DNA from: Nipponacmea schrenckii
Taxonomy: Eukaryota; Mollusca; Gastropoda; Lottiidae
DNA: 64,000 nt
NCBI GenBank assembly: GCA_030562195.1
Contig: JAUJPP010000005.1
Span: forward strand, 33,343,106 to 33,407,105
Direction of reading: 5' to 3'
Shown: piece by piece, positions 39,401 through 48,516 of the stretch
How the letters are laid out: each line of letters begins with the position of its first letter
Numbering within the stretch: position 1 is the stretch's first letter
Made by a program: the position numbers and the translations under genes
Notes under the pieces: model-generated
Database searches by the model: none
What the model was told of the DNA's origin: nothing
The model's input: the letters and a program-made list of their open reading frames with translations, nothing else

Positions 39401-42400
39401 ACACATCAAGGGAATATTCCAAAACTGTCTCTTATAAGAGGATTGAATTGCAAGACCATTTTTTTTATGTGTAGGCTTTGAAATTTTGGAAATAATACGA
39501 TCATATTGTTAGACGTGTTGAAGGACATCACGTGAGCAGTGTATATTTACAAGATCTGCAAGATGGCTGCATTTGAGATTTGCTCGCGGGCCAACACTTC
39601 CATTATGAATTGAATGGAAAACGACACAAAGAAAGCATCGAACATGCCGCAAATTCCAAACAGACAGTTAAACAAGTGCAAAACTATTCATAATATGTAC
39701 CAGCAAACAAAATTTCATTATTCGGTCATCGGATAAGTACTTTATTTCTTTTTATTTCATTAATTAGAAAATATTATTAAAGGATATGTGAAGAGATTTT
39801 CAAAAAAGGCTTGAAACCACCTATTTGAAAAGTAAAATCATTCATCTATCGATTGCAACCAATAAAAAAAATTAGAAATAATTCTAAAATAGCTAAAAAT
39901 CCTTTTAAAAACACAGGTCTGAAATATGCAAAAATGAAAGGTCGTTTCCGTGACCTTTTGTAAATGACGTCAGAGATGCCCAATCTAATTCACCCGCCAT
40001 ATTGTTTACATTGACGTTATGCCGCAGTGTGTGGCCTATGGCTGTAATAATCGCGGAGGAAAGGGCTCTGGTGTTCATATGTTCCGCTTTCCTAAAGATG
40101 AACATCTTGTGAAAACTTGGATTGTCAAACTGAAGCGGAAGAATTTTTCCCCCACTAAATATTCCAGGCTGTGTTCCGATCATTTTGCAGACGATGCGTA
40201 TGACCGGAACCCAGTCTTGCAACATATGCATTCCCAACTGTTTTGCATGGGCTGACACATGCCACATGAACACCTAGGGGAAAAAAGAAACATAATTCAA
40301 TTATATTCGGCCTAAGCTAATCTAAACGATCCATCGTTTCCATTTTTCTGAATTTCGTTTTGATCACTACACTGCAACACTAGACCCTCCTCGGCCTATC
40401 AGTGAGAAAAAGGCCTACGTCCATAATGATAAATTCGGCTCTAAATTACAGTTTCTCCAGAAAATTATTCACTTATGCCTCTTTAAATAATGTATAACAT
40501 GTCCCGAAACAAAATTGTGGGATGTGAATAAGATCTTTTAAAGACTTTAGTGGCGAGTTCCCCATTTTAGAACAAATTATGTAACGCCATTTATTTGTGG
40601 CAGTGGCTCTTTTCCACAGCGTGGTAACATTTTATATTAGCACACAACAGCACACACACGCAGATTGCAAACGAAAGCAATTATCCCGCTATATAAGCCT
40701 AGTCGAGATTTCCACTGCAATATTACAATGATTTGATTTTAAAAGTGCCAGCTAGGTGTGAAAACGGTAGCCTAGTAGGCCTATTCAAATTATCCTAAAG
40801 GCAGTAAAGCCAAAGGAGAAATTTCGAATATGCCTGATGCAATTTACGTAGGCCTACATTTCTGGTACTTCTGAAGGCTCTTTACAAATATTCAAGATCA
40901 AAATCAACCCATGAAAATGCCGACTGTACTCTTCTAACTTCAAAATTTTATGAAAATCGCAACAAGGCCTAGCCTAATTATATTTACCACGACGTGGTTT
41001 TTAGCCACTGCACTGAACGGCAACTGTCGTAATGAAGATAAAAAAAAAAGAACCTATAGGCCTACTACGAATTTGAATCAGCAAAGGCCTCTTCCGATCA
41101 ATTTTATTGTTGAGAGCCAATTTAAAAGAGTTTGTGAAAAGTTTTTGCCTACCATGTCGTATTTCCAAGACGGGGATCATCCTCTTCTTCCGTATCTGTG
41201 TCAAGTTCTAATGGATCGGAAGAATCCGACTGGGGGGAGTCTGAAAGCTTGGCAGTTTCGTCAGATATGGAGCGTTTTAATGGTTCGAATTGATATGGCT
41301 TAATTTCTAATGACTCTATACCAGCTGATAAATCCTCCATTGCCCACATATGATCAGAAATTAAAGCGCTAAACTCCCGAAGGTTATAATAATATTAGCT
41401 AGGCTTAGTTCTCCATTTGTTTTTATTTTAGTTGGGCATCTCTGACGTCATGCCGTCACGTGATCGCCTAGCTCATTAACGTTCGACTCATGCTAAAGAA
41501 GCCTACTTTGAAAGCCTTTTTTTCTACTCTAAACGTTTTTTGAAAAAAAAAAATTTGTTGGAATTGATAGATATGTTAGTTTACTTTTAAAAATAAATGC
41601 TTTTGATCAAATTCAACGATTTTCATATTTCTTTTCACATATCCTTTAATGCAAAAAAATTTCGAACCCTGGACCTTTGTTAAGGGCGATGTTACTTAGA
41701 TCAATGATGTTCAATTTAGAGATCAGTCAAATCCACTAAATTTGTAAAACATTTATGCCTGAATGTCTTTTTATTTTGATAGAGCAAAGATATCAGTGTT
41801 TAAATATACAATGTATATACTGACCTTGAATTTTATTTTTAAATTTCCTAATTTTAAGTTTTCTTTTTCTTTTTTCAATCCCTTTTTATCTTTACCATTT
41901 TTTTGTTTTGTTCCCATTTTATCTTTTAATTTGGAATTTCTACGTTGTTTAGTAACTTTTTTGTATGGTGATTTTTTCTCCAGAGCTGCAAGACGATTTG
42001 CTAATTCTTCAGGATCTGTATCTGTAGCACTTGTATCTAAATAGAGACAAATGCAAATAAAACAATTGTGGTTTGAATTACAATTTTACAAGAGTTATTT
42101 CCCTGATAACAATTCCAATTATGGTAAGAGGTCAAAATTTGAATCTAATAGAAGCTTATGTTTTATCAGACAAAAATGTCTCTAATACCATTTCATCAAC
42201 AATCCTTGTCTCAAAATAATTAGTGCAATGTTGTCTTTATTTTCATATTACCTTTATTGCAAATTATCTAAATGTCCTATATATTTAAAAAACAAAATCA
42301 AACAAACCTAAATTAGCCAATTCTTCTTTCTTTCTACTCTGTATAATCTTAGCTCTTTCGATATCAACTGGTCGATTTTGACAAAGTTCGCAGTAATAAC

Positions 42401-43626
42401 TTTCTGGTATATTGTTCCTGTCGATTCCCATACAATCTATATGTTGCCACACACTGAAAGTTACATGTCAGAAAGTAATAATAAATTTTAACAATATTAA
42501 ACCATACATAAATTACAATTTAGGTGAACTTAAAAAATTTATAATGATGTTTTTTCTAAAATAAAAAAAAAGGCCTTGAAACAAACCTGCATCTATCACA
42601 ACAAATCATGTAGCCATCATCATGTTGAAATTCACATATACATCGTGTTATACTGTCATCTATTATTTCTTCCTTGGCTATTAATGTTGGCTTGGATACA
42701 TCTTCAATTATTTCTATATGGCCATTTATTTTCACTGTTGGTAAAGTAGGCGACAGTGGGGGAGTGATTGGGGGAGGAGCTACATAATTATGATCCTGGA
42801 AATCATAAAAAAAAATTTATTTGTGTTATTTTTATTTTTTTTGCTGAATGACAAAAAGAAGCTGCTATATAAGCTTATTTATGGGTTGAATTCTAAATTC
42901 TATCACACTGTCCAGAAAAGGCTAGCATATTGTAATAGTACTGATTTTATGAATTACCTGGTAAGGTAGCCAGAAACATCCAGGGTAAGAGTGTGTGTGT
43001 ACCGTACGTTGATAGATTTCGCCGCTTGGGCCACTAGACATGTCAATTTCACTGAAAAATAATAAAATCAGTTAAATTGCTAATTTTAAAAAATATCTCA
43101 AGACATTAAACAATAAAAATTTCAGCGCTTTATTTTACTTCGGTTCAGAATTCCAAAAAATAAACCCTCAAGGTCCTCTCTAACATAGTGCAATATGTAA
43201 ATACACACTGAAATTCATTATAATTGTGGATGATTTTACACAAATTAAAAGCTTCATTTGAATATGCATTTAAAAGAATAAGAACTCTTGGCTCCTTGCT
43301 AGAACTGTTTCATTTTGTGGCAGCATGCCAATAGAGTAGGAACTGTATTATAAAACATACAATTCCAAGCTACTAAAAAGTAATAATCAGCACAAGTTTG
43401 ATTACCAGCAAATTTCTTCACATTAACCTAACCTCAAACTATGGGATTATAAAAACAACAAATAAATTTTCAAATGCAATTCTAATTTTTATAATTTTTT
43501 CTGTGACTGGTCAAGGAATGAGTATAAATTCTAAAGAACTTACTCTGAATGCGGGCTTACAGACAGCGTACTGTCAAGTCCACTAGTCAATGGTCGTAAG
43601 GCACCAACCTGTACTATAATACTCAT
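21420..43626 (-). CDS. KMT2E: KMT2E (MLL5)/SETD5/UpSET-type PHD-SET chromatin regulator, complete coding model
   Basis: Twenty-six exons join in frame to 1633 residues: 43544-43626, 42958-43051, 42587-42795, 42308-42453, 41825-42036, 36875-36913, 36704-36762, 36408-36495, 35959-36143, 35711-35828, 31730-31839, 31506-31592, 31166-31352, 30038-30262, 29262-29432, 28829-28929, 28474-28639, 28043-28261, 27751-27925, 26869-27077, 25611-26639, 24811-25012, 24247-24342, 23460-23549, 22197-22469 and 21420-21748. Order: MSI start, PHD finger (about 110-156), SET domain (about 335-447), a charged helix [20 protein letters not shown] (615-634), [20 protein letters not shown] (1302-1313), a proline-rich region with eight prolines (1413-1420), and a basic tail. 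These landmarks match vertebrate MLL5 and SETD5. The family acts in the nucleus, where the PHD finger reads H3K4me3 and the protein restrains histone acetylation through deacetylase complexes. MLL5 and SETD5 are vertebrate paralogues, so the symbol stands for the shared ancestor. Confidence 0.93.
21780..22165. mobile_element. Old copy of TTAA family 3 in KMT2E intron 25
   Basis: Segments such as ATATTCGGAATTTTGAAA (near 21826) and AGAGTAGAGGTCAAGGACG (near 22103) match, in the same order, the internal sequence of the element at 23683-24153. Its terminal repeats have decayed. Confidence 0.5.
23683..24153 (+). mobile_element. TTAA-flanked inverted-repeat element (family 3), KMT2E intron 23
   Basis: The ends are AGGGATAATAGGCGTTAGAA and its reverse complement, bounded by TTAA at 23679-23682 and 24154-24157. 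Near-identical copies stand at 54224-54689 and, reversed, at 57679-58497. The high similarity suggests recent activity. The element is non-autonomous, with no transposase ORF. Confidence 0.88.
25129..25440 (+). mobile_element. Pearl-like element, short copy in KMT2E intron 21
   Basis: The left end is GATAGCTTGCCAGGCAAGG then ATATACGCCCAC. The right end has an ACGG-type stretch then GTGGGCGTATA. No full core-repeat array is left in this copy. Confidence 0.7.
25611..26639 (-). CDS. KMT2E: Large acidic exon 21 of the KMT2E-like gene
   Basis: This 343-codon phase-0 exon encodes a Ser/Thr/Asp/Glu-rich, low-complexity segment of the KMT2E-like protein with no known domain. It ends in CKKK, which completes [12 protein letters not shown] with the next exon. 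It is probably disordered. It opens after TTTCAG and closes at AAG/GTAAAA. Confidence 0.88.
27103..27424 (+). mobile_element. Degenerate pearl-like element, KMT2E intron 19
   Basis: It keeps a TTTGCCAGGCAAGG left end, the 'ccaagtttcatcaagatc' core motif and an ACCGACCGACAGACAGG stretch. The GTGGGCGTATA right end is eroded, and an (AT)n tract near 27178 lies inside. Confidence 0.5.
30379..31076 (+). mobile_element. Pearl-like element with core repeats, KMT2E intron 13
   Basis: It begins GATAGCTTGCCAG and ends ATGTGGGCGTATA. Core units share 'ttcatcaaaatcg', 'tagagtgtttacgagc' and 'gggttcatcctt' motifs with the larger array at 33060. It is antisense to KMT2E. Confidence 0.75.
31506..36143 (-). 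CDS. KMT2E: SET-domain exons 9 to 12 of the KMT2E-like gene
   Basis: Exons 9 to 12 encode the SET fold: [62 protein letters not shown] and the post-SET-like [10 protein letters not shown]. Active SET enzymes carry an NHSCxPN motif. Here, as in MLL5 and SETD5, it is RRSCSPN, with the Asn-His pair replaced. Lack of conventional methyltransferase activity is therefore likely, although SETD5 activity has been debated. The intron at 31840-35710 between the last SET exons holds a large pearl-like array. Confidence 0.92.
32010..32860 (+). repeat. Dispersed repeat, copy A (KMT2E intron 10)
   Basis: It is about three-quarters similar by eye to the reverse complement of 38590-39420. Shared landmarks in order are TAGAGTTATTTCCCC, GAAAATATTTT, ATTATCTCCCTTGA, TTTGCTGAAGGAAG, and the CCCTGATGCA/GTGCATC region with a CTACCTCTGA-type motif near 32790. 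Confidence 0.6.
33060..35073 (+). mobile_element. Large pearl-like element with about ten 162-bp core repeats
   Basis: The left end is GATAGCTTGCCAGGCAAGG and ATATACGCCCACTGGC. Core units recur about every 162 bp between 33330 and 34985, each with 'gttttcaaaaacaagggcaa', 'caatagggttcatcctt' and 'tagagtgtttacaagc'. The right part has a (GACG)n-type microsatellite at 34987-35028, then ATGTGGGCGTATA. Bivalve pearl (Helentron-related HINE) elements share this plan: short conserved ends, a central array of about 160-bp units, and a tetranucleotide microsatellite. The ORFs inside reflect the repeat, not genes. Confidence 0.85.
35430..35668. mobile_element. Partial family-3-related copy, KMT2E intron 10
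   Basis: Its sequence from GTCATAAAGTAACAGAAT to TTCATTCTAAGACCTATTAA parallels 49612-50636. The right end AGGGATAATAGG is degraded. Confidence 0.5.
36979..38441. mobile_element. hAT-like element with near-perfect 8-bp target duplication, KMT2E intron 5
   Basis: The ends read TAGGGGTTGGAGGTATT and, in reverse complement, TAGGGGTGTGCGGTATT. The flanking octamers are GGTTCAAT (36971-36978) and GGTTTAAT (38442-38449), one base apart. Eight-base duplications and ACCGGTATT-rich ends are typical of hAT elements. It contains a GIY-YIG fragment and no hAT transposase ORF. Confidence 0.65.
37200..37480 (+). pseudogene. Frameshifted GIY-YIG domain fragment, Penelope-like type
   Basis: Read across at least two frameshifts, the plus strand gives QYTGET, then [11 protein letters not shown], then [13 protein letters not shown], then [15 protein letters not shown]. 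This follows the order of the GIY-YIG domain tail in Penelope-like elements, including the final Trp-Ile and Pro-x-Gly region. It is non-functional and lies inside the hAT-like element. Confidence 0.55.
38590..39420 (-). repeat. Dispersed repeat, copy B, inverted relative to copy A (KMT2E intron 5)
   Basis: It is the reverse-orientation partner of 32010-32860, with the same landmark order when reverse-complemented. The two copies flank exons 6 to 10 of the KMT2E-like gene. Confidence 0.6.
39964..39983 (+). promoter_or_regulatory. CRE-containing subterminal repeat upstream of the THAP ORF
   Basis: The site contains the palindrome TGACGTCA, a CREB/ATF-type element, and lies 35 bp before the THAP start codon. 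Its exact inverted copy at 41432-41451 precedes the opposing ORF. It is likely a promoter element or transposase-binding repeat. Confidence 0.5.
40019..40255 (+). CDS. THAP zinc-finger protein N-terminus, transposon-borne
   Basis: The 78-residue ORF starts [12 protein letters not shown] and continues with MFRFPKD, a central WIVKLKRK tryptophan and SRLCSDHF. Those supply the C2CH zinc ligands (CxxxxC, then CxxH) and the conserved Pro and Trp of the THAP DNA-binding domain. The C-terminal AVPTIF-type box is absent; the frame stops after LFCMG. Either an unrecognised splice follows or the element is internally deleted. In Kolobok and P-type elements a THAP domain begins the transposase and binds the transposon ends. 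The start fits the canonical MPxCxxxxC opening. Host exaptation is possible but unsupported. Confidence 0.8.
   Translation: MPQCVAYGCNNRGGKGSGVHMFRFPKDEHLVKTWIVKLKRKNFSPTKYSRLCSDHFADDAYDRNPVLQHMHSQLFCMG
41153..41349 (-). CDS. P2X7-ballast-like protein N-terminal exon, transposon-borne
   Basis: The ORF of 65 codons starts [12 protein letters not shown] and contains [10 protein letters not shown], an acidic Ser/Asp/Glu stretch, and DPRLGNTT ending at a TG/GTAGGC donor that would create tryptophan. PYQFEP followed by RLGNT-W opens many invertebrate proteins related to the zinc-binding cytoplasmic (ballast) domain of P2X7. In those the cysteine-rich core follows directly. No matching next exon is visible to the left inside the element, so the gene is probably truncated. 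The family call is from memory of the motif and needs a search. Confidence 0.55.
42308..42795 (-). CDS. KMT2E: PHD finger exons 3 and 4 of the KMT2E-like gene
   Basis: The exons encode [19 protein letters not shown] followed by [10 protein letters not shown] and YYCELC. The spacing supplies the Cys4-His-Cys3 zinc ligands of a PHD finger. The aspartates and tryptophan ([14 protein letters not shown]) occupy positions used by MLL5 to bind trimethylated H3K4. The finger is split by an intron at 42454-42586 after the CDRC motif. Confidence 0.93.
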
Positions 43627-43860
43627 TTTTATACTAAGATATAAACGGAAGGTGATATAGGAGTGTTTTCAAAATGGACTCCATTTTTATTTTATAGATT
43701 ATCACATTTCCTGAAACATAACAAATAAGAGCCTATGAGATTATTATTATTATAAATTAGCCAACCCTTTCTTACAGTCAAACATTGACTTTTTCAGTTT
43801 TACAACTTAAATTTACACTCACCACGTCACTCCGGATATCGTAAAACAATTGTTATAATA
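43627..43860 (-). other. Possible 5' UTR exon and intron of the KMT2E-like gene, with two small upstream ORFs
   Basis: On the minus strand a GTG/GTGAGT donor lies at about 43822 and a TTTCAG acceptor near 43713, so a short 5' UTR intron is plausible. The leader that follows contains an ATGTGA start-stop and then a 16-codon ORF beginning ATGGAGTCC and ending TAG shortly before the main ATG at 43626. No transcript supports this model. Confidence 0.35.
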
Positions 43861-44059
43861 AATTTTTTTTTAGTTCTTTTCAATGTTGCATTGGATAATT
43901 GTTTTAACTGAATACAGGTATCAAACACTTATTTCTAATTTTGAGGTTATCCATATCCAAAGGATCAATATATATATATATATATAGAAATATCAATTTC
44001 TCTTTTAACAGAAACTCCAAAAAAAAAATCAGTGACATTATTTCAATATAACACTATGC

Positions 44060-44716
44060 TAGAGATGGGCGATATTACGATATGAACCGGTATGAAAATT
44101 CTAGTAATCAAACAATATTGAAAGAAAATTTTAGCTGGTATATAGCCATACATATCTTCTATGTGAAATATCACGATATTGTCAAAATAGAGTTGTCTCG
44201 TATTCTTATTTACCCCGTTCCCAATGTACGTATGATCATATCATCGTAATTTTTGTGTCGTTTCCTGAATCATATAAGCTTACTTTTTTTATTTCACTAT
44301 AATTTGTGTGTATAAACATTGTATTAGAAAACATCCAATAAATAAAAATGAAATAATTATGATTCAAGAATATTACAAGAATTATTGTAAAACTTAACAG
44401 AATTGACGATGGATTCATCAGACGATGAAATAACTTCACTGGTAAGAAAAAGTCGAGAATAATGCTGACGATAGGTATAAAGGTTCAAAGTTAAATCCAC
44501 CAAACGAAAGAATAGTCCTAACAAATCTGGTGCCAAAGAGAAATAGTACAAGGAGGAGTGGCTGTATTTTGGGTTTGAAAAGTGGACGAGTTGCAACAGA
44601 TATCGTGATTATATTGCTAAAATAGTTTACGGTATCATCGGCACAATATATCATCATATTGTAATATTAAAATCAAAATTTTGTGATATACAAAATTCCA
44701 ATATCGCCCATCCCTA
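44060..44716. mobile_element. hAT-like non-autonomous element
   Basis: The ends read TAGAGATGGGCGATATT and, in reverse complement, TAGGGATGGGCGATATT. ACCGGTATG follows the left end, as in hAT-type ends. The outer octamers do not match, so target duplication is not confirmed. Confidence 0.5.
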
Positions 44717-47599
44717 CATCATTAGTGCTCACACAAATAGTGATTTTTACTGTTTTCGATTAATCGACGATATTTTCAATTAAGAAAATTCTATTGAAAA
44801 ATCAGCTTTTCACCTGTAGTGTGAAATTTGACTGTTTTTTCTGTCGGAATACAGATTTACAATCAGTAGGCCTGCTGTTAATAACTCACTATGAAAGTAT
44901 ATTTTATGACATTTAATTATTATTAATTACATTCAGGTTGCGTCTTGAGGAAACAATATAACCGGTAAACAAAAGAATTAAATGTTTTCTGTTCTAATTG
45001 ATGAAAAAAAATTGAAATACCAAAATAAAAGAAAGTCAAATGCGTAAAAATCAGTGGACAAAATTACTCTTCATAATTTTGTTCTAACCAAAGTGGTTTG
45101 TAGTTCCCGTCATTAAAATAAATCCAGGAGGAGTTGCTTGTCTACGTTTGGGTAGAAAACTGAACGTTTAATTCGTGTACGATATGACCAGATTGTTTCC
45201 GGTTGATTCGTCCTATATTTGGGTCGGTTCGTCTAAATAGATATTTTCCACGCACAATTAGTAATGTGTAATTTTAGAACTAGGTTGACAGACTATAATA
45301 TTGCGTGCGGATTTGAAGCATCAGTAGCAGGCTGTGAAGATTGCAAATTGCCTTTGATTTATTTAGCGTTGATTATTTTAAATAATATAAGTTTGGCTGC
45401 CGTTTTGGGTGTTTGGAGAGTTTTCAAAACAATGGAATGTATAACCGTTTAAACTTACAGATCTTGTGAAACTGTAGGCCCTTCACGTGAGAAAAATCGA
45501 ATGGTAAAATCTGATTCGAATATTCGTGAAAATGGCTTCGAATAATAGTAATCAATTATTTGTGTGAGCACTATACAATATACTTTTATATAAATCAAAA
45601 TTCATATTAGAATGTTTTGATGAAAAGTTCCACTATTACAAGAAGGCTCATCCATCACAGAGCTCATGTTATTTTTTTTTTTATTATTATACACTCATTC
45701 ACAGAAGGAAACAGGAGGAAATCATCAATGATGTATATTGTGAGATTATGGGTTTAAGCCAAAATAAACAAAAACATGTCATTTGTTTAATTCTGCAGGT
45801 ATTTTCTTTTTAAAAATTTATTTAATTTTAGGTTAATTTGTGAACCACTTAAAAGTTTCAATTACAATACTGATACAAAAGAAATTATCAACCAGAAACT
45901 GGTTGAGAATGGTTAAAATAAGGGCTGCTGTATTAAAAATTTCAGTCTATGAAACTTCAGCTCATTTTTTAAAATCAATGTGATTATCTACAGATGTATT
46001 CAACAGCTAAGGTGCTAAATTTGTAATTGATAACACAACATCTTTAATCATCAATCAATAAGGATAATATTTAAGCTTTTTGGGGGGGCAACTTGCTTGT
46101 TAATAGATAACAGGGCAAGATTTAATCTACCAGATTAACAAGGTGATAACTTCATCTAAACCAATTATAAACCTGTTAATACTTTTGTCAGTTGTCACAT
46201 ATATAAATCAATTTGTTTATTTTCAAATATAGTTTGATATTCTACTGATAGATTTCATTATTTAGTTTTACTTAGTAATAAGTATCACTTATCATTTAAC
46301 CAATAGAGACAGTTTTAGTACTCAGATTGTGAAAACTTCATTTTAAGATCACAAAGATGTGTTTTATTATCTGATAAAAATATTTCAGATAAATTATCCT
46401 TTATGAATTTGACAAATTTTAAAGAGTAACTTTGAATATCATGGCAGGTCCTTTTTACTTTTTAAAAGGCCCTGTGGATAGGCCTTTATCATGTCATTAT
46501 CTTCATCAAACAGTTTAATTTTCAGGACTATCAATTAGATTTTACAGCAGTTTGAAATATGCAAAATAGGCCTACAGTAATTTAGAGATCAGCCTCGAGC
46601 AGAGTGATGATGTTTTCATTAACATAATAATGTAGAATATGGTATCAGAAAGAAATAAAAAGAAGATGGCAGCCAGATAACTTAGTCACACAACAACCAT
46701 TGAAATCTTAATCCATTCCTCCTAAATGAATACAGAAAATAGTTGAAAAACCAGAACAAAAAAGTGGGTCAGGGATAATCAAAAGTAACACTGTAGATCA
46801 GGAGGCATATATTATATTGTTTAGATGAATATTATTTAGATCAAATTCTACTGGAAACAAATACTTTGCCTGGCAATCAAAGAAGTTAATAATAAAGGCT
46901 GTAACAAAGAAATTCTGAAAGCATTGCACTAAATTTCTTCCATTGCAAGCTGCCGCGCGAGAAAAATTAAAATTAACCGCGGACGGACGTCAAAATTATT
47001 GATAAACCCCGAAGTAATGCGTGACATGCAAAACGTTTGATACATACCGTGACAATCTAGATATAACCCAAAAAACAAGGAATGGTGGGATGTAGCTCAA
47101 AGCTAAAGGTCCATTTAGAAAATCAAAGTTGAAAAATATACAAGAAATGTCACTGTCAGAAAACCAAGATGGACGTTCGTTGGTTTGTTTACAGTCAGAC
47201 TGTAATCAATTATGGGTCACTTTTCTGGAGATTCAGCCAGTTTTCACAACGAAAGCAACTAAAATGAATCCTATAACATTGCTTTTTGACAAATATTCCA
47301 TTATAAATGAATGTCCTTCACAAATTAATCACAAAATCATCAGTTTTTATGTAATTGTTCAAAACAAGTGATATAAATCCAATATGGCGTCCTACATAAG
47401 AAGCGGGGTTTACATTTAGCACGAAAAGGGATTCCCATCTAATTTTACGTCATATTATAATTTTCTTAATAAACAAGTGCTCGTTTTAATCAAAATTATT
47501 TTCAATATTATTTTAACTCCTGATGAATTCAAGAAATTCTAAGATTTCAATATGATTAAAAATTGCGGAAAAATTTTCATTTCCGTCGTCTGCTATCCA

Positions 47600-47610
47600 C
47601 TGCGCATGCT
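47600..47610 (+). promoter_or_regulatory. NRF1-like site upstream of CADPS
   Basis: CTGCGCATGCTC at 47600-47611 contains the TGCGCATGC core of an NRF1 site about 120 bp before the CADPS start codon. Such sites are common in neuronal CpG promoters. It is a motif match only. Confidence 0.4.
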
Positions 47611-47730
47611 CAATTGATGCGACCTGGGATTTGATTGACAGTTCAGTATCGGTGTTTATTAATTTTTTTTACATTTTTTCAGAATTTATGTCTCTTTTCC
47701 GGTCAATATATTTTCTAAGAACAATCTAAC

Positions 47731-48516
47731 ATGCTAGATCCTTCGTCCAGCGAAGAAGAATCGGAAAATGATACTCTTGAGGATGAAAATTCCGACGTTC
47801 TCAGTTTGCCTAGTGCTGAGCAAAGGAGTTTATCAGCAAGTGGGGATAACCTGAGTGTAGTAGGGGGGCATTCTAGATCCAACAGTATTAGACCTTCTAG
47901 TCCCAGTCCTTCATTAATCAGTGATCGTGAGAAAATCGAAGATGTTGAAAAATTGGAACGAGAAGAAGAGGAACGAAAGAAAAGATTGCAACTTTATGTT
48001 TTTGTTATGCGATGTATCGCATATCCGTTCAATGCAAAACAACCAACGGATATGGCGCGGCGACAAACTAAGGTCACAAAACAACAGTTACAAACAATTA
48101 AAGAACGGTTCAATTCCTTTTTAAATGGCGAAACACAAATTGTCGCCGATGAGGCTTTTATTAATGCAGTGCAAAGCTATTATGAAGTCTTCTTAAAAAG
48201 TGATAGAGTAGCAAACATGGTGCGTAGTGGTGGGTGTTCTTCAAACGACTTTCGAGAAGTCTTTAAAAATAATATTGAAAAGCGTGTGCGTAGTTTGCCT
48301 GAAATTGATGGATTAAGTAAAGAAACTGTGTTAAGTTCTTGGATGGCAAAATTTGATGCAATTTATCGAGGGGAAGAAGACCCGAGAAAACAACCTCAAA
48401 GGATGACAACTGCGGCATCTGAATTAATTCTTAGCAAAGAACAATTATATGAAATGTTTCAGAACATTTTAAACGTGAAAAAATATGAACATCAAATTCT
48501 TTATAATGCTTGTCAG
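47731..48516 (+). CDS. CADPS: CADPS/CAPS calcium-dependent activator protein for secretion, first coding exon
   Basis: The exon encodes 262 residues from [11 protein letters not shown] to LYNACQ and ends at CAG/GTGAGT. The start, the RPSSPSPS segment, the [18 protein letters not shown] block, [33 protein letters not shown] and [19 protein letters not shown] are near-identical to animal CAPS proteins, and vertebrate CADPS has the same exon boundary. CAPS primes dense-core and synaptic vesicles for calcium-triggered fusion by acting with SNAREs. The C2, PH and MUN regions lie in exons beyond the window, since none is seen to 64000. The reading frame runs on past the donor for 11 codons ([10 protein letters not shown] and a stop), which is intron read-through. 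The gene is divergent from KMT2E. Confidence 0.95.

Larger units (their letters stand above)
39781..41645. mobile_element. TTAA-flanked THAP-bearing DNA transposon derivative (Kolobok-like)
   Basis: TTAA stands at 39777-39780 and 41646-41649. The ends read AGGATATGTGAAGAGA and, in reverse complement, AGGATATGTGAAAAGA, 15 of 16 identical. A second pair, ATGACGTCAGAGATGCCCAA at 39964-39983 and its exact complement at 41432-41451, lies inside. Two ORFs converge: a THAP domain (plus) and a P2X7-ballast-like N-terminus (minus). THAP plus TTAA fits Kolobok transposons. The roughly 900 bp between the ORFs codes for nothing recognisable, so this is probably an internally deleted copy that kept both gene starts. 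It sits in KMT2E intron 5. Confidence 0.8.
43640..47730. other. Divergent intergenic region between KMT2E-like and CADPS genes
   Basis: About 4.1 kb separate the two start codons. It contains a hAT-like element (44060-44716), a CpG-containing patch near 46950-47000 (CCGCGCGAG, CCGCGGACGG), and the CADPS promoter region. ORFs here are short and have no domain. Confidence 0.5.

Noticed and set aside
39905..40273. 122-residue minus-strand ORF
   Set aside because: It is the antisense shadow of the THAP ORF, whose zinc ligands are clear.
40950..41303. 117-residue plus-strand ORF
   Set aside because: It overlaps the P2X7-ballast-like exon on the other strand and shows no domain of its own.
41763..42044. 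93-residue plus-strand ORF
   Set aside because: It is antisense to KMT2E exon 5 (lysine-rich on the minus strand), which phases correctly with its neighbours.
44060..44716. 8-bp target duplication for the second hAT-like element
   Set aside because: The flanking octamers CACTATGC and CATCATTA do not match, so only the inverted ends are claimed.
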